A stretch of 64,000 nt of DNA from Peptoniphilus equinus (GCF_027921445.1 NZ_CP115667.1:1612001-1676000), one strand, 5' to 3'; shown: positions 45,180-56,121, numbered from the stretch's first letter. Notes: a model not told the origin generated them from the sequence alone. A program made the numbers and translations.

Positions 45180-46775
45180 TTATTGGAAAAAGAGCTTAGA
45201 CATATCTTCAAAGGTGAAGACAGGTACCAGCTTCGCGTCCTCTAAACCGCTGAGGCTTGGGGTATAGCCCACGATACGCTTGTTGCCTCCAAGTGGATAG
45301 AAGATAGCTGTATCCTGAATCTTTTGCTGCACGTCGCCGTAAAGCTCTTGTCGTTTTTGTGGATCTTTTTCCACGTTGGCTTGATGGAAGAGCGCATCAA
45401 TCTCAGCATCTTCCATGTGCATCCAACCTTGCTCCGTGGCATCAAACAGCGGTAGGAAAGAGTTCGGATCAATTCCCATAATATAGCCACCAAGGATCAT
45501 GTCAGCAGTCGTGTCGCCTTTTTTGGTTGATACATCATTGTAAGCTTCATTGGTTATGCCGACCAGCTCGGTAGTGATACCTGCTGCTTGAAGTTGTGCC
45601 TGAATGACAAGTGCTTCTTTGGTCTGTGCATCATCTGAAGAGATGTAAGCCAAGCGCACGGTAGGATTTTGTACCCCTGAGGCTTCCAGATGTTCTTTAG
45701 ACTTGGTCAAATCCTGTGTGTAGTTGGTCACTTTGTCATTATAGTAAGGGTTCGCTGCAGGGAGGAACGTCTCCGTCGTCGTATAGTTTTCAGGATCTTG
45801 GAAGGCCGCCTTCATAATTTCATCTTTGTTTAAAGCGTAGAAGATAGCCTTTCTAAAGTCGATGTTGTCCATGTTATTGCCCCACGTGTGAATCTTCACA
45901 TAGGCCACACGACCTTCGTCGTAGGATTCGTGACTGATGTTGGAGCCTTCCAAGTCCGCAATGTCACTTGGTAAAATGGTGTGCAGGTCAACCTCGCCCT
46001 TTTGCAAAGCAATTTTAGCCGTGGCAGCTTTTTCAATAATTCTAAAGACCACGTTTTGAATCTTCGGAGCACCAAGGAAGTAATCGGTGTTCGCTGTGAA
46101 CTCGACACTTTGACCCGGCGTATACTTGGCCAACTTGTACGGACCGGTCCCTACAGGCGCGGTCATATTGATCTCGCTCTTTTCAATGCTGTCCACATTT
46201 TCATAGATGTGCTTCGGCATAATATAGATGCCGCCGAACATCTCTTTAGCACTGGCGCTGAACTCCGGTAAGGTAAAGGTCACAGTATAGTCGTCAACTT
46301 TGTCAATCTTCACCGGCTCGCCGTTGAAGAGAAGCTGTTGACGCTGAGCCGCATTGTTAGCCTCGTCCAATACTGCGTTCATCGTGAAGATAACATCATC
46401 GGCAGTAAATGGCGTGCCGTCGTGCCACGTCACATTCTGACGAAGTTTTGCCGTATAGACCATCCCGTCTTCAGAGGCGTCCATGGACTCGGCCAGGAAG
46501 TAATGGGTGCCGTCATTTTGGGTAGAATACAACGGCGAATAAATCATATTTAAAGTGGTCAGACCGTAGCGATCTTGAGTAGTCAAACTGTTGACACTGG
46601 TCCCCGGATCGCCGCCAAGCACCATAGTAAAGGTGTCTTTTGAGCCTGAGGTGCTTTCCGTGGCCGCCGCATCGTTGGTTGCAACATTTTTAGAGGCTGT
46701 ATTGTCAGCCTTCCCGCAGGCAGTGAGTACTAACACCAGCATCAGTGCTACACTCATCCAAATTCGTTTTTTCAT
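45180..46775 (-). CDS. dppA: Oligopeptide-binding lipoprotein (family 5 SBP)
   Basis: 531 residues. Lipobox LTAC, Cys20. Family 5 features: DGMVYTAKLRQNVTWHDGTP, FTADDVIFTMNAV and VGTGPYKLAKY. It delivers peptides (or possibly nickel or other ligands of the family) to DppBCDF. First gene of a dppABCDF operon. Peptide is the likeliest ligand for an amino-acid fermenter. Confidence 0.9.
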   Translation of the reverse strand: MKKRIWMSVALMLVLVLTACGKADNTASKNVATNDAAATESTSGSKDTFTMVLGGDPGTSVNSLTTQDRYGLTTLNMIYSPLYSTQNDGTHYFLAESMDASEDGMVYTAKLRQNVTWHDGTPFTADDVIFTMNAVLDEANNAAQRQQLLFNGEPVKIDKVDDYTVTFTLPEFSASAKEMFGGIYIMPKHIYENVDSIEKSEINMTAPVGTGPYKLAKYTPGQSVEFTANTDYFLGAPKIQNVVFRIIEKAATAKIALQKGEVDLHTILPSDIADLEGSNISHESYDEGRVAYVKIHTWGNNMDNIDFRKAIFYALNKDEIMKAAFQDPENYTTTETFLPAANPYYNDKVTNYTQDLTKSKEHLEASGVQNPTVRLAYISSDDAQTKEALVIQAQLQAAGITTELVGITNEAYNDVSTKKGDTTADMILGGYIMGIDPNSFLPLFDATEQGWMHMEDAEIDALFHQANVEKDPQKRQELYGDVQQKIQDTAIFYPLGGNKRIVGYTPSLSGLEDAKLVPVFTFEDMSKLFFQ

Positions 46776-46980
46776 AATTCAACCTTCTTTCTTCAATTTC
46801 AACGCCACACAACGTCGTGGTGCTGAATATATGAGATATATTTTTCCACATACAGCAGTGAAATACAAGTGCTTTTATAGGTATTCATATTGCATTTCTG
46901 TTGTTTTCTACTATCTTTTCATTTATTTATAAAAAGCAGACTTGGCCAAGGTCACTATCCGCCAAATCTACTTTCACCAT
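46776..46980. other. Gap between the TrxR-like gene and dppA
   Basis: AT-rich; it should hold the dppA promoter (minus strand), but no convincing -35/-10 pair was picked. No terminator for the TrxR-like gene was evident. Confidence 0.35.
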
Positions 46981-47859
46981 TTATTTCGCCGCATCCACGC
47001 CGGCAAGACAGCCATCACTCACGGCTGTCGCAACCTGACGTACTGCTTTCACCCGCACGTCGCCTGCCACGTACAGCCCTTCTGCCACGTTGAGATCCGC
47101 AGCATCCGCATACCCGTTTTGGAGCGGTACAAACTTTTCGACCAATGCACCGTTGCCCGCCTGTCCGATGAGGACAAAGAGTTCCATCCCACCGTCATCG
47201 ACAATATCCGTCGCCGCTTCGCCGTTGAGATGTACTGCGACAAGCTTGCCCTCTGCCATGTCACACGCACTCAGCGTCGTTCCGGTATGGACCACAATAG
47301 TCTCGCACTGCGCAAGCTTATCCTTAAATTCCTGAATGCACATCAGCTGAGGTTGATCCTGAACGATATGGACCGCCTTTGCAAACTGAGCAAGATACAG
47401 TGCCTCCTTCACAGCACCATCCGAGCCGCCGTTGACCACGACAGTCTTTCCTTGCACTGCTTGTTCCATACCTCGTGCAAAATGGTGCACCTGAAGGCCT
47501 TCAGGATAATCGATAGGCAGCTCTTTAGGCGTAGAACCCGTTGCAACCACAACTTTATCTGCAAGGTAAGTACCTGCCTTCGTCGTCACCTGATAACCCT
47601 CGTCAATTGGATCCAAAGCGGTAACCTCTTCGTATAAGACCGCAATACCGGCATCTTGAAGTTGAGTTTCCAGGCGCTTCGCAAAATCAAGGCCCGATTC
47701 ACCCACTACCGCCGATGCAAAGTGACTCACCAAAGAAACATGCCCTATAATACCGCCTACCTGCTCCTTTTCCAAAACAGTGACATCGAGTCCGCGAGAT
47801 TTTCCATAGAGAGCTGCACAGACACCTGCAGGCCCTGCACCAATAACAATGAGTTTCAT
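46981..47859 (-). CDS. Thioredoxin-reductase-like flavoprotein lacking the CxxC
   Basis: 292 residues with FAD motif GAGPAGVCAALYGKSRG at the N terminus, a second dinucleotide fold (VVVNGGSDGAVKEALYLA) and the final GDVRVKAVRQVATAVSDG typical of TrxB/AhpF. The segment just before the second fold, where TrxB carries its redox CxxC, reads VHHFARGMEQAVQGK and has no cysteine pair. It is thus more likely a ferredoxin/flavodoxin- or other NAD(P)H-linked reductase than a thioredoxin reductase. ATG 47859 follows AGGAAGG; the frame opens 72 codons earlier inside the neighbouring gene. Confidence 0.82.
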   Translation of the reverse strand: MKLIVIGAGPAGVCAALYGKSRGLDVTVLEKEQVGGIIGHVSLVSHFASAVVGESGLDFAKRLETQLQDAGIAVLYEEVTALDPIDEGYQVTTKAGTYLADKVVVATGSTPKELPIDYPEGLQVHHFARGMEQAVQGKTVVVNGGSDGAVKEALYLAQFAKAVHIVQDQPQLMCIQEFKDKLAQCETIVVHTGTTLSACDMAEGKLVAVHLNGEAATDIVDDGGMELFVLIGQAGNGALVEKFVPLQNGYADAADLNVAEGLYVAGDVRVKAVRQVATAVSDGCLAGVDAAK

Positions 47860-48005
47860 TTTCCTTCCTTTCTCGTCGATGTCCAAGCATCGGCTTTTTC
47901 TTTTAGTATAGCACGATTTGATAGCTCTGACGGACACGTCCTGGCTTTTTGCTGTTTTCTTTCCGAGTTGTCCTATAAAGCTAAGTTTTTCCTCAAAGAT
48001 GAACT

Positions 48006-48515
48006 CTATAGTGTTTTGACATCTCGCAAAACAGTCTCTACAAACATAGGATCTAAATGCTTCAGAAAATGACATTCGCCGTCTTTTTCAATGACAACGG
48101 CCTCGCCGTCCTCACTGTCCCGATACGCTCTGTACACCCGAAAGCCTTGCTTTTCATAGGTTTCTTGGACTTGTTGAAAGGCTTGTTCCCGAGTGGCTAC
48201 ATACGTTGCAACTTCCTTAGCGTCTACCTGGTAGGCATCGATACGGCGTGTGCCTCCGGTGGCATCATACCAGTCAAGAGGTGTCAAGTGAATGTCGATT
48301 CTGGCACCTTGTCGAAACATATACCGACTTAAAACCACGGTGCCACCGCCCACGTCGCCGTAAAAGACATTAGGCAGTTCATCTTCGAGAAGAAAATAAC
48401 CCTTTTGATCCAAATGAAAAGGCAGAGACCGCACAAATGCCTCTGCCTTTTCCATGGAAGATACCACCAAAAAGTCTGTGGTGACACCTTCGTCATTAAA
48501 ACTAATGCGTATCAT
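48006..48515 (-). CDS. Conserved-looking hypothetical protein after groEL
   Basis: 169 residues, no signal peptide or membrane segment. Mixed alpha/beta look (MIRISFNDEGVTTDFLVVSS at the start). Starts 12 nt after the groEL stop with no strong ribosome binding site, so it may be coupled to groEL. Not recognised. Confidence 0.6.
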   Translation of the reverse strand: MIRISFNDEGVTTDFLVVSSMEKAEAFVRSLPFHLDQKGYFLLEDELPNVFYGDVGGGTVVLSRYMFRQGARIDIHLTPLDWYDATGGTRRIDAYQVDAKEVATYVATREQAFQQVQETYEKQGFRVYRAYRDSEDGEAVVIEKDGECHFLKHLDPMFVETVLRDVKTL

Positions 48516-48527
48516 ATGCCGAAAAAA

Positions 48528-50153
<1,626 letters not shown>

Positions 50154-50171
50154 TTAAATGCTGAATGTTGA

Positions 50172-50453
50172 TTATTCGATAACGGCGAGAATGTCCGTAT
50201 ATTTTAAGATAGTATACGCGGTCTTTTCCAATTCCACTTCCGTGCCGGCATACTTGGAAAAGATAACTTTATCCCCAATGTGAAGCTCCTCTTTTTTCGC
50301 ATCATCATCGGTAATGCCCTTGCCGATAGCAATGACTTCAGCGATGTTGGATTCTTCTTTAGCAGAGGACGGCAGCACAATACCTGAAGCTGTAGTCTCT
50401 TCCTTTTCAGCTTTCTTAATTACAATTTTGTCATCCAATGGTTTTAAATTCAT
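50172..50453 (-). CDS. groES: Co-chaperonin GroES
   Basis: 93 residues, 10-kDa lid of GroEL. MNLKPLDDKIVIKK start, mobile loop EETTASGIVLPSSAKEE, and KVIFSKYAGTEVE. AAAAGGAGGATAAC precedes the ATG. Confidence 0.98.
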   Translation of the reverse strand: MNLKPLDDKIVIKKAEKEETTASGIVLPSSAKEESNIAEVIAIGKGITDDDAKKEELHIGDKVIFSKYAGTEVELEKTAYTILKYTDILAVIE

Positions 50454-50465
50454 GTTATCCTCCTT

Positions 50466-50492
50466 TTAGCACTCAACCGTCTCGAGTGCTTA
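50466..50492 (-). promoter_or_regulatory. CIRCE operator of groESL
   Basis: TTAGCACTC-N9-GAGTGCTTA, eight of nine bases paired, the HrcA-binding element. It lies just downstream of the promoter and 13 nt from the groES start. Confidence 0.95.
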
Positions 50493-50499
50493 CTCTCTT

Positions 50500-50528
50500 A
50501 TCATACCCTAAGGTATATAAAAGTTCAA
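50500..50528 (-). promoter_or_regulatory. groESL promoter
   Basis: -35 TTGAAC (50523-50528), 17-bp spacer, -10 TATGAT (50500-50505), immediately upstream of CIRCE. Confidence 0.85.
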
Positions 50529-50584
50529 GCAAAATCTGACATATTTTTACCTTTATTTCTGTCGCCGTCGTGGCGTCATCCCAC

Positions 50585-50613
50585 AAAAAAATCCTCTTTA
50601 TCAAAGAGGATTA
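50585..50613 (-). terminator. Terminator of the rex-ogg-DUF554 operon
   Basis: Minus-strand stem AATCCTCTTT/AAGAGGATT around a GATA loop followed by T7. It overlaps the last codons of the DUF554 gene. Confidence 0.85.
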
Positions 50614-51299
50614 AACGATATTTTTACCAGCTGATAGAGCACGGGGATGAGAATGGCAGGAATGAGATTCGCATTCTTAATTGTGGTAATCTTTAACATA
50701 TTACATCCGATAGCCATAATAAGCAGTCCTCCGACTGTTGCTATCTCCGTCAACATGGACTCGGTCATAATAGGCTCCAAAAAGCCGCTGATCGCAACCA
50801 GAAAACTCTGATAGATAAAAAGACTCACCGACGAAAACACCACGCCAACCCCGAGGGCACTGGCAAATATAATAGCACTGATGCTGTCCAGCGCAGTTTT
50901 CACATAAAGCACATCATAGCTGTGTAAAAGGCCGGCATTCAACGAGCCGATAATGGACATGGACCCTACGCAGAACATGAGGGATGTGGTGATGAAGCCT
51001 TCGGCCACCTTGGCGCTGTCTCCATTTTTAACCACACGGGCGGTGAGGCCGAAAGCGAGCTGATTGAGACGTGTCTCCAACTGCAAGGCGTGTCCGATAA
51101 GTAACCCCACCACACAGGAGACAATCATGACAGTGACGGAGCCGCCGCTAAGCGCCCCTTGAAGACCGATGACAAAAACACCAAGGCCTAAGATGGTCAT
51201 AATTTGATCCTGTAATTCCTTTGAAAAGCGCTGTCCGATAACAAGACCTAAGGTCGAGCCGAGGATAATCCCCAAGCTATTAATAATGACGCCAAACAT
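50601..51299 (-). CDS. DUF554 (YdfK-type) membrane protein
   Basis: 232 residues, about seven helices (MFGVIINSLGIILGSTLGLVI start). DUF554 proteins are integral membrane proteins of unknown function. ATG 51299 after GGAAGGGAG; overlaps the glycosylase end by 20 nt. Confidence 0.85.
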   Translation of the reverse strand: MFGVIINSLGIILGSTLGLVIGQRFSKELQDQIMTILGLGVFVIGLQGALSGGSVTVMIVSCVVGLLIGHALQLETRLNQLAFGLTARVVKNGDSAKVAEGFITTSLMFCVGSMSIIGSLNAGLLHSYDVLYVKTALDSISAIIFASALGVGVVFSSVSLFIYQSFLVAISGFLEPIMTESMLTEIATVGGLLIMAIGCNMLKITTIKNANLIPAILIPVLYQLVKISFNPL

Positions 51300-52122
51300 C
51301 ACTGTGCTCCCTTCCATAATAAAAAAGATACTGCTGAGCAAGGCCGGCACTTTCCCCGAAGAGCCGACGACCTTCTATGGCAATACGAGACTTTGAAGTT
51401 TTCGATTGTAAAAAAAGATGTTCCATCACCCGCTGTATCCACACATCCACGGGGAAGGCGTCCTTGTGCCCCAACCCGAAGAGGAGGATACAGTCCGCTA
51501 CTTTGGGCCCTACGCCTGGCAAAGTAAGAAGCAACTCCCGTGCTCTGTCACGATCGAGCTTCATCAGCTCCGCCATCGTGACCCGCGCTTCTGCCACAGC
51601 CTGCGCCGTGCCTAAAATATACTTATCACGATAGCCTAACTTGCCCTGTTCTCTTAATATACTCAGATCTGCCGAAGCAAGTGCCTGAGGTGTGGGAAAG
51701 CTGTAAATTCCCTCTCGAATTTCCGATCCGAACGTCGCGGCCAACCATTCCACCGTCTTTTTAATGCGAGGAATGTGAGAGTTTTGGGAGATGATAAAGG
51801 TGCAGATGGTCTCAAACGGGCTCTGATTTAAAAGACGAATTCCTCGGCCGTAGGCCATCGGCGTTCGCATCGCTTCAAAGTTGTGGAGCGGGCGCCGTAA
51901 GGCCCCGTAGTCCGTGTTGAAGTCAAAATAGTGACGGTCCGCCTCAGGCCTGTCAGACTGAAACGACCACCCACCGCCACACGGTGTGATGGCAATGAGA
52001 CGCCCTTCCACCGGCACCAAAAAACCGTCTGCCGTGGTTCTACCTCGAAAGGCCTGACCACAGTTAAAAATAGCTTTCGGATCAAAGTACGGCGTGTCAA
52101 CGATCTGAGATTTAACGGCCAT
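51280..52122 (-). CDS. OGG1-like 8-oxoguanine DNA glycosylase
   Basis: 280 residues, HhH-GPD superfamily base-excision repair enzyme. N-terminal DNA-binding fold (FNCGQAFRG), helix-hairpin-helix with catalytic lysine LPGVGPKVADCILLFGLG, and catalytic Asp in FPVDVW. Likely removes 8-oxoguanine and nicks DNA. Start ATG 52122 overlaps rex by 11 nt. Confidence 0.88.
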   Translation of the reverse strand: MAVKSQIVDTPYFDPKAIFNCGQAFRGRTTADGFLVPVEGRLIAITPCGGGWSFQSDRPEADRHYFDFNTDYGALRRPLHNFEAMRTPMAYGRGIRLLNQSPFETICTFIISQNSHIPRIKKTVEWLAATFGSEIREGIYSFPTPQALASADLSILREQGKLGYRDKYILGTAQAVAEARVTMAELMKLDRDRARELLLTLPGVGPKVADCILLFGLGHKDAFPVDVWIQRVMEHLFLQSKTSKSRIAIEGRRLFGESAGLAQQYLFYYGREHSDVWRHY

Positions 52123-52747
52123 GTTGTAAATAGTAGCTTAATTTTAAAATAGAATCGTTAATCCGAGTATTTTCCACAATGGAGTGGGTGACATTCACAT
52201 CCACCGGCGCAAAGTTCCAAATACCTCGAATGCCATGTGCGTCCAAGCGACGAATAATTTCCTCTGCAGCCGTCTTCGGCACAGTTATAATCGCCACATC
52301 CACCTGGTGATGATCAATGTAGTGCAAAAGCTCATCAGCCGGCTCGATGGTAACATGTTCCACTTTCATGCCAATCTTTTTCGGATCGTTATCAAAGAGG
52401 GCAACAATATCAAAACCGCTTTTACGAATCCCTTCGTATTCAAAAATTGCAGTTCCCAGACGTCCCGCACCCACGACAACCGCCTTGTAACGGTTGTGAA
52501 TGCCAAGTATTTGAGCGATCTCATCTCTAAGCAGCGCGGTATTATAGCCGTAGCCTTGTTGTCCGAAACCTCCAAAGTGGTTTAGATCCTGACGAATCTG
52601 ACTGGCGGAGAAACCGCAGAGCTCACTGAGTTCTTGAGAACTGATGCGATCACGTCCCTGCTCGACACAATCGGACAGCTTGCGATAGTAAACCGGAAGG
52701 CGTCGAATGACCGGTGTGGCAACTTTATTTTTTAGATTCTTATACAT
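52112..52747 (-). CDS. rex: Redox-sensing repressor Rex
   Basis: 211 residues. N-terminal winged helix (RISSQELSELCGFSASQIRQDL) and NAD(H)-binding Rossmann domain (VVVGAGRLGTAIF), then a C-terminal swapped helix. It senses NADH/NAD+ and represses fermentation genes in anaerobes. ATG 52747 has AGGAGAGATACC; an ATG 11 codons upstream lacks a site. Confidence 0.94.
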   Translation of the reverse strand: MYKNLKNKVATPVIRRLPVYYRKLSDCVEQGRDRISSQELSELCGFSASQIRQDLNHFGGFGQQGYGYNTALLRDEIAQILGIHNRYKAVVVGAGRLGTAIFEYEGIRKSGFDIVALFDNDPKKIGMKVEHVTIEPADELLHYIDHHQVDVAIITVPKTAAEEIIRRLDAHGIRGIWNFAPVDVNVTHSIVENTRINDSILKLSYYLQHGR

Positions 52748-52859
52748 GGTATCTCTCCTATTACTTCCATATTTTAACATAATTTAAAACCGGCTTCTCA
52801 ACTTTTTTCCTACTTTTTCACAGGCTCGTGCCCTTTCCATAAGCTTTCCATCCTCAAGG

Positions 52860-52873
52860 GTCTTTGATACAAT
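52860..52873 (+). promoter_or_regulatory. Extended -10 promoter of the ABC-F gene
   Basis: TGATACAAT ending at 52873 (TACAAT 52868-52873), 17 nt before the start codon. Confidence 0.5.
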
Positions 52874-52889
52874 AGAGGACGAGGTATTT

Positions 52890-54782
52890 ATGATATTAAC
52901 ACTAAAAAATATAGCCAAATCTTACATTGTGGATCCGATTCTCACCGATGTGAATCTCATTGTGGAAGCGGGGGATAAGGTAGGACTCATCGGCAACAAC
53001 GGCTCCGGCAAATCCACCCTGCTCCATATTATCGCCGGGGACTTGAGTCCGGATAGCGGTGAGGTTATCCTTCAAAAGAATATGAAAATCGGTACACTGG
53101 TTCAAGAGCATATCGGCCTTTGCGGTACAGTCTACAAGCTGTGTCTCGAGGCCTTTGACGATCTGCGCCGCATGGAAAACGAACTTAAACAGCTCACTGA
53201 AGCTATTTCCTATCCTGACAATCCCAATTACGAGGCAGATCTCGCAAGATATGGTCACTTACAGGAACGCTTTACGGAACAGGGCGGGTTTGCTGTGGAT
53301 TCTCTCATTCGCGGTACTCTTATTGGCTTGGGTTTTGCTGAGGCCGATTTTGACAAAGACATCACCACCCTCTCCGGCGGTCAGAAGTCCCGGGTGCTGC
53401 TTGCAAAACTCCTCCTATCAAAACCCGATATCATGCTTTTGGACGAGCCCACCAACCACTTGGACCTAGCCTCGCTCGCCTGGCTTGAAAAATACTTAAA
53501 GGACTATCGCGGGACCTGCATTATCATCTCTCACGACCGCTACTTTTTAAATGCTGTCGTCAACAAAGTAAGCTTGTTGGAACACGGCGAGCTCACCACC
53601 TATTCAGGCAACTATGATACCTTCTCCCAAAAGCGAAAACACGCCCTGGATGTATTGAAAAAACAATACGCCAACCAGGAACGTGACATTAAACGCCAGG
53701 AAGAAATCATTCAGCGGTACTTAAGTTTGGGCCGCAACCGGTTTATTCGCCAGGGAAAATCGCGACAAAAGCTCTTAGATAAGATGACGCGTGTCGAGCT
53801 TCCCAGCGATACAAAAAAGACATCGCTGCGTTTTGAGCCGCTCTTTGAATCGGGACAGGACGTCCTTCACGTGGAGAATCTGTCCAAAAACTATGGCTCA
53901 CAGACGGTGTTCCACAACGTCTCATTCAACATTTACAAACGTGACGTCTGCGGTATTATCGGAGACAACGGTGTCGGAAAATCCACGCTGCTTGAGATTA
54001 TCGCCGGCACGTTGGAAAAAAACAGCGGAAGCATCGTCTACGGCTCAAAGCTGAAGATGGCATACTTTGATCAGGAAATGAGCCATTTGAATTTGGAGAA
54101 TACCGTTATTGATGAGATTTGGGACAGCTATCCGAAACTGAATCACTATGAAATCCGCTCGTACCTTGCGAAGTTTCTATTTATGGGCGATGACGTATTC
54201 AAACTGGTCGGCGAGCTATCCGGTGGCGAAAAAGGTCGGCTCTCTATTTTAAAGCTCATGCTCCAAGGTGCCAATGTCCTCCTCCTGGATGAACCTACCA
54301 ACCACCTGGATATTGACTCCAAAGAAGTCTTTGAATCTGCAATTAAGGCTTTTGACGGTACCGTCATTGCCGTATCTCACGATCGTTATTTTTTAAATGC
54401 TGTGACGACGAAGATTTTAAAATTAGAATCGGACGGTGTGTCGGAATACCTGGGCAACTTTGACTACTATCTGGAAAAGACCCAAGATGATATCGACGAT
54501 GACGCGCCAGAGATTACAAAAACTCAGCGTAAAAATCAGGCCAGAGAAGAACGACGCACTCAAGCCCAAACAAAAAAGCGCCGTGAAGCGCTAAAAACTT
54601 TGGAGGCGACTATTGCCGCGCTGGAGGAGGAACTTGCTCAGGTGGATGCCGCCTTAAGCGACCCCGCCACTTATGACGACTCACAACAAGTGCTACTCTT
54701 GTCCCAAACACGGACACGTCTGGACGCCGAATTAGAAGACGCCATGGCGGCATGGATGGAAGTCGGCGACGAAAACCTCTAG
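52890..54782 (+). CDS. ABC-F family ATPase (Uup/YfmR-like)
   Basis: 630-residue ribosome-associated ATPase with two ABC cassettes and no membrane domain: GNNGSGKSTLL with LSGGQKSRVLLAKLL and LLLDEPTNHLD, then GDNGVGKSTLL with LSGGEKGRLS and LLLDEPTNHLD. A P-site tRNA-interacting linker lies between, and a Lys/Arg/Glu-rich C-terminal coiled coil (about 545-630). ABC-F proteins rescue or tune stalled ribosomes; a resistance role cannot be read from sequence. ATG 52890 follows GAGGACGAGG. Confidence 0.92.
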   Translation: MILTLKNIAKSYIVDPILTDVNLIVEAGDKVGLIGNNGSGKSTLLHIIAGDLSPDSGEVILQKNMKIGTLVQEHIGLCGTVYKLCLEAFDDLRRMENELKQLTEAISYPDNPNYEADLARYGHLQERFTEQGGFAVDSLIRGTLIGLGFAEADFDKDITTLSGGQKSRVLLAKLLLSKPDIMLLDEPTNHLDLASLAWLEKYLKDYRGTCIIISHDRYFLNAVVNKVSLLEHGELTTYSGNYDTFSQKRKHALDVLKKQYANQERDIKRQEEIIQRYLSLGRNRFIRQGKSRQKLLDKMTRVELPSDTKKTSLRFEPLFESGQDVLHVENLSKNYGSQTVFHNVSFNIYKRDVCGIIGDNGVGKSTLLEIIAGTLEKNSGSIVYGSKLKMAYFDQEMSHLNLENTVIDEIWDSYPKLNHYEIRSYLAKFLFMGDDVFKLVGELSGGEKGRLSILKLMLQGANVLLLDEPTNHLDIDSKEVFESAIKAFDGTVIAVSHDRYFLNAVTTKILKLESDGVSEYLGNFDYYLEKTQDDIDDDAPEITKTQRKNQAREERRTQAQTKKRREALKTLEATIAALEEELAQVDAALSDPATYDDSQQVLLLSQTRTRLDAELEDAMAAWMEVGDENL

Positions 54783-54798
54783 CTGAGATATTAACGAT

Positions 54799-55018
54799 GT
54801 TATCCACAATCCCAAATCCCATAGATTGGCGGTTTGCGAATTCCACTTGGCGAAAACGGCTTAGAAAAGCTCTTTTCGCCTCTTTTTTTTGTAAAATTTT
54901 ATTCACAATGCTTGTGCATGATAAACCTTGAATTTAAGCTAATCCACAAAATTATCCACATTGTCCACAAAAAAAGCTCATGTGTTCCTTGTCTACCTGT
55001 GTATAGTTCTGTGTATAG
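54799..55018. other. Cluster of DnaA-box-like motifs
   Basis: TTATCCACA at 54800-54808 and 54952-54960; TTGTCCACA at 54961-54969; one-mismatch boxes TTATTCACA (54899-54907) and TAATCCACA (54940-54948); and two TGTGTATAG (54998-55006, 55010-55018), each resembling an inverted box. The region is AT-rich. No dnaA or dnaN gene is near, so an oriC is not supported; a DnaA-binding reservoir or regulatory site is more likely. Confidence 0.5.
54849..54889 (+). terminator. Intrinsic terminator after the ABC-F gene
   Basis: Stem GGCGAAAA (54849-54856) with TTTTCGCC (54873-54880), strengthened by an inner AGAAAAGCTC element, then T-rich TCTTTTTTTT. Confidence 0.85.
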
Positions 55019-55031
55019 TCCGTCCTGACAG

Positions 55032-55730
55032 TCAGTCCCACATGACCGGCACAGCATCTTTTAACGTCACATCATCGGCTGTCACATGACAATCAAACGC
55101 AAGAATCCCCACCGTGTCCGCCATCGCTTTTAATGCCTTGGTAAACGCCGGTTGCATCAGTGTATTAGGAGAAAAACTCACAACCCCTTCCATCTGAATA
55201 CAAAAGATCACATAGTTTTCAAAGCCTTCTTCGGCAAGTCGACTGAGCCCCACAAGGTGTTTCAGTCCACGAAGTGTAGGCGCGTCAGGAAAATACGCAC
55301 GGTTTTCCACTTCCAACGTGACGCCTTTAACTTCAATGTACCCTCTAACTGGTGTGTCCTCCTTAATCCCTTCATAATAAAAGTCGAAACGACTGTCACC
55401 TTCAGTCCGTTCCCGCGCTAGGTGAAGATGCTTTACCTGAGATAGAATTTGTCCGGCGTTTAAGGCTTCTTCTACAATTTTATTCGGTCCCTGCGCGTCA
55501 ATATTGATGAGGCGATCGCCCTTGTAGACACTCACAAGTGAATAGGCAGTCCGACGGTTCGACGTTGCAGCGTGCTCCAATACCACAGGTGTCCCCTCTA
55601 AAAAAAGCTCTCGACACCTTCCGGTATTGGGCACATGAACCTGTATGACAGCGTCCTCCAACTTCACTTCTGCAATAAAGCGATTGAGACGACGGATAAA
55701 TGTGGCGGTGCTAGTACGATGATATTTCAT
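55032..55730 (-). CDS. sfsA: SfsA family nucleic-acid-binding protein
   Basis: 232 residues, full length for SfsA. N-terminal OB-like part (MKYHRTSTATFIRRLNRF) and a PD-(D/E)XK-like nuclease core (SRFDFYYEG..GYIEVKGVTLE). SfsA was named for sugar fermentation stimulation and has since been linked to DNA/RNA nuclease activity. AAAGGACAATT precedes the ATG. It appears monocistronic. Confidence 0.88.
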   Translation of the reverse strand: MKYHRTSTATFIRRLNRFIAEVKLEDAVIQVHVPNTGRCRELFLEGTPVVLEHAATSNRRTAYSLVSVYKGDRLINIDAQGPNKIVEEALNAGQILSQVKHLHLARERTEGDSRFDFYYEGIKEDTPVRGYIEVKGVTLEVENRAYFPDAPTLRGLKHLVGLSRLAEEGFENYVIFCIQMEGVVSFSPNTLMQPAFTKALKAMADTVGILAFDCHVTADDVTLKDAVPVMWD

Positions 55731-56092
55731 AATTGTCCTTTGTCTGATACTGGATGTCTTGTACGATTTACGACTACCATCATACCACAGCCTCGCCTAA
55801 TGGCAAGGCTGCAAATACTCGCCATCCCGCCCATTGCATATCCATGATCGGCTCTCAGAAAACCTCCGCCTCTACTATTGCCTTCATACACGCCACCCTA
55901 CGCTGTTTCCATGACACCCAAAACCTGCGACATCACCTGTGCAAAAACCATTTTGCTGCTAAGACGTGGGGCAAGTACTTCTAAAAATCGATGGTCTTCT
56001 CGCTCAACGTATCGAGAAGGCACTGTACAGTCCGCGGTCCAATGACTTGTCAAAGATGACACCGGGTCAAGTAAGTTTTACAATGTTTCACA
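55731..56092. other. Gap with no gene seen
   Basis: Between sfsA and the promoter of the structured RNA. Open frames exist but lack ribosome binding sites and known domains. Nothing else was recognised. Confidence 0.4.
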
Positions 56093-56121
56093 TTGAAAGT
56101 TGACGTTTATTTTAGTATACT
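56093..56121 (+). promoter_or_regulatory. Promoter of the putative structured RNA
   Basis: TTGAAA (56093-56098), 17-bp spacer, TATACT (56116-56121), near-consensus. The predicted start is near 56128. Confidence 0.75.

Noticed and set aside
52770-52792. Rex autoregulatory operator in the rex promoter
   Set aside because: TTTTAA-N6-TTAAAA is AT-rich and differs in spacing and sequence from the usual Rex site; too weak to report.
54799-55018. Chromosomal replication origin
   Set aside because: DnaA boxes are present but dnaA/dnaN are absent, no gene-orientation switch is seen, and the unwinding region is not clear; kept only as a DnaA-box cluster.
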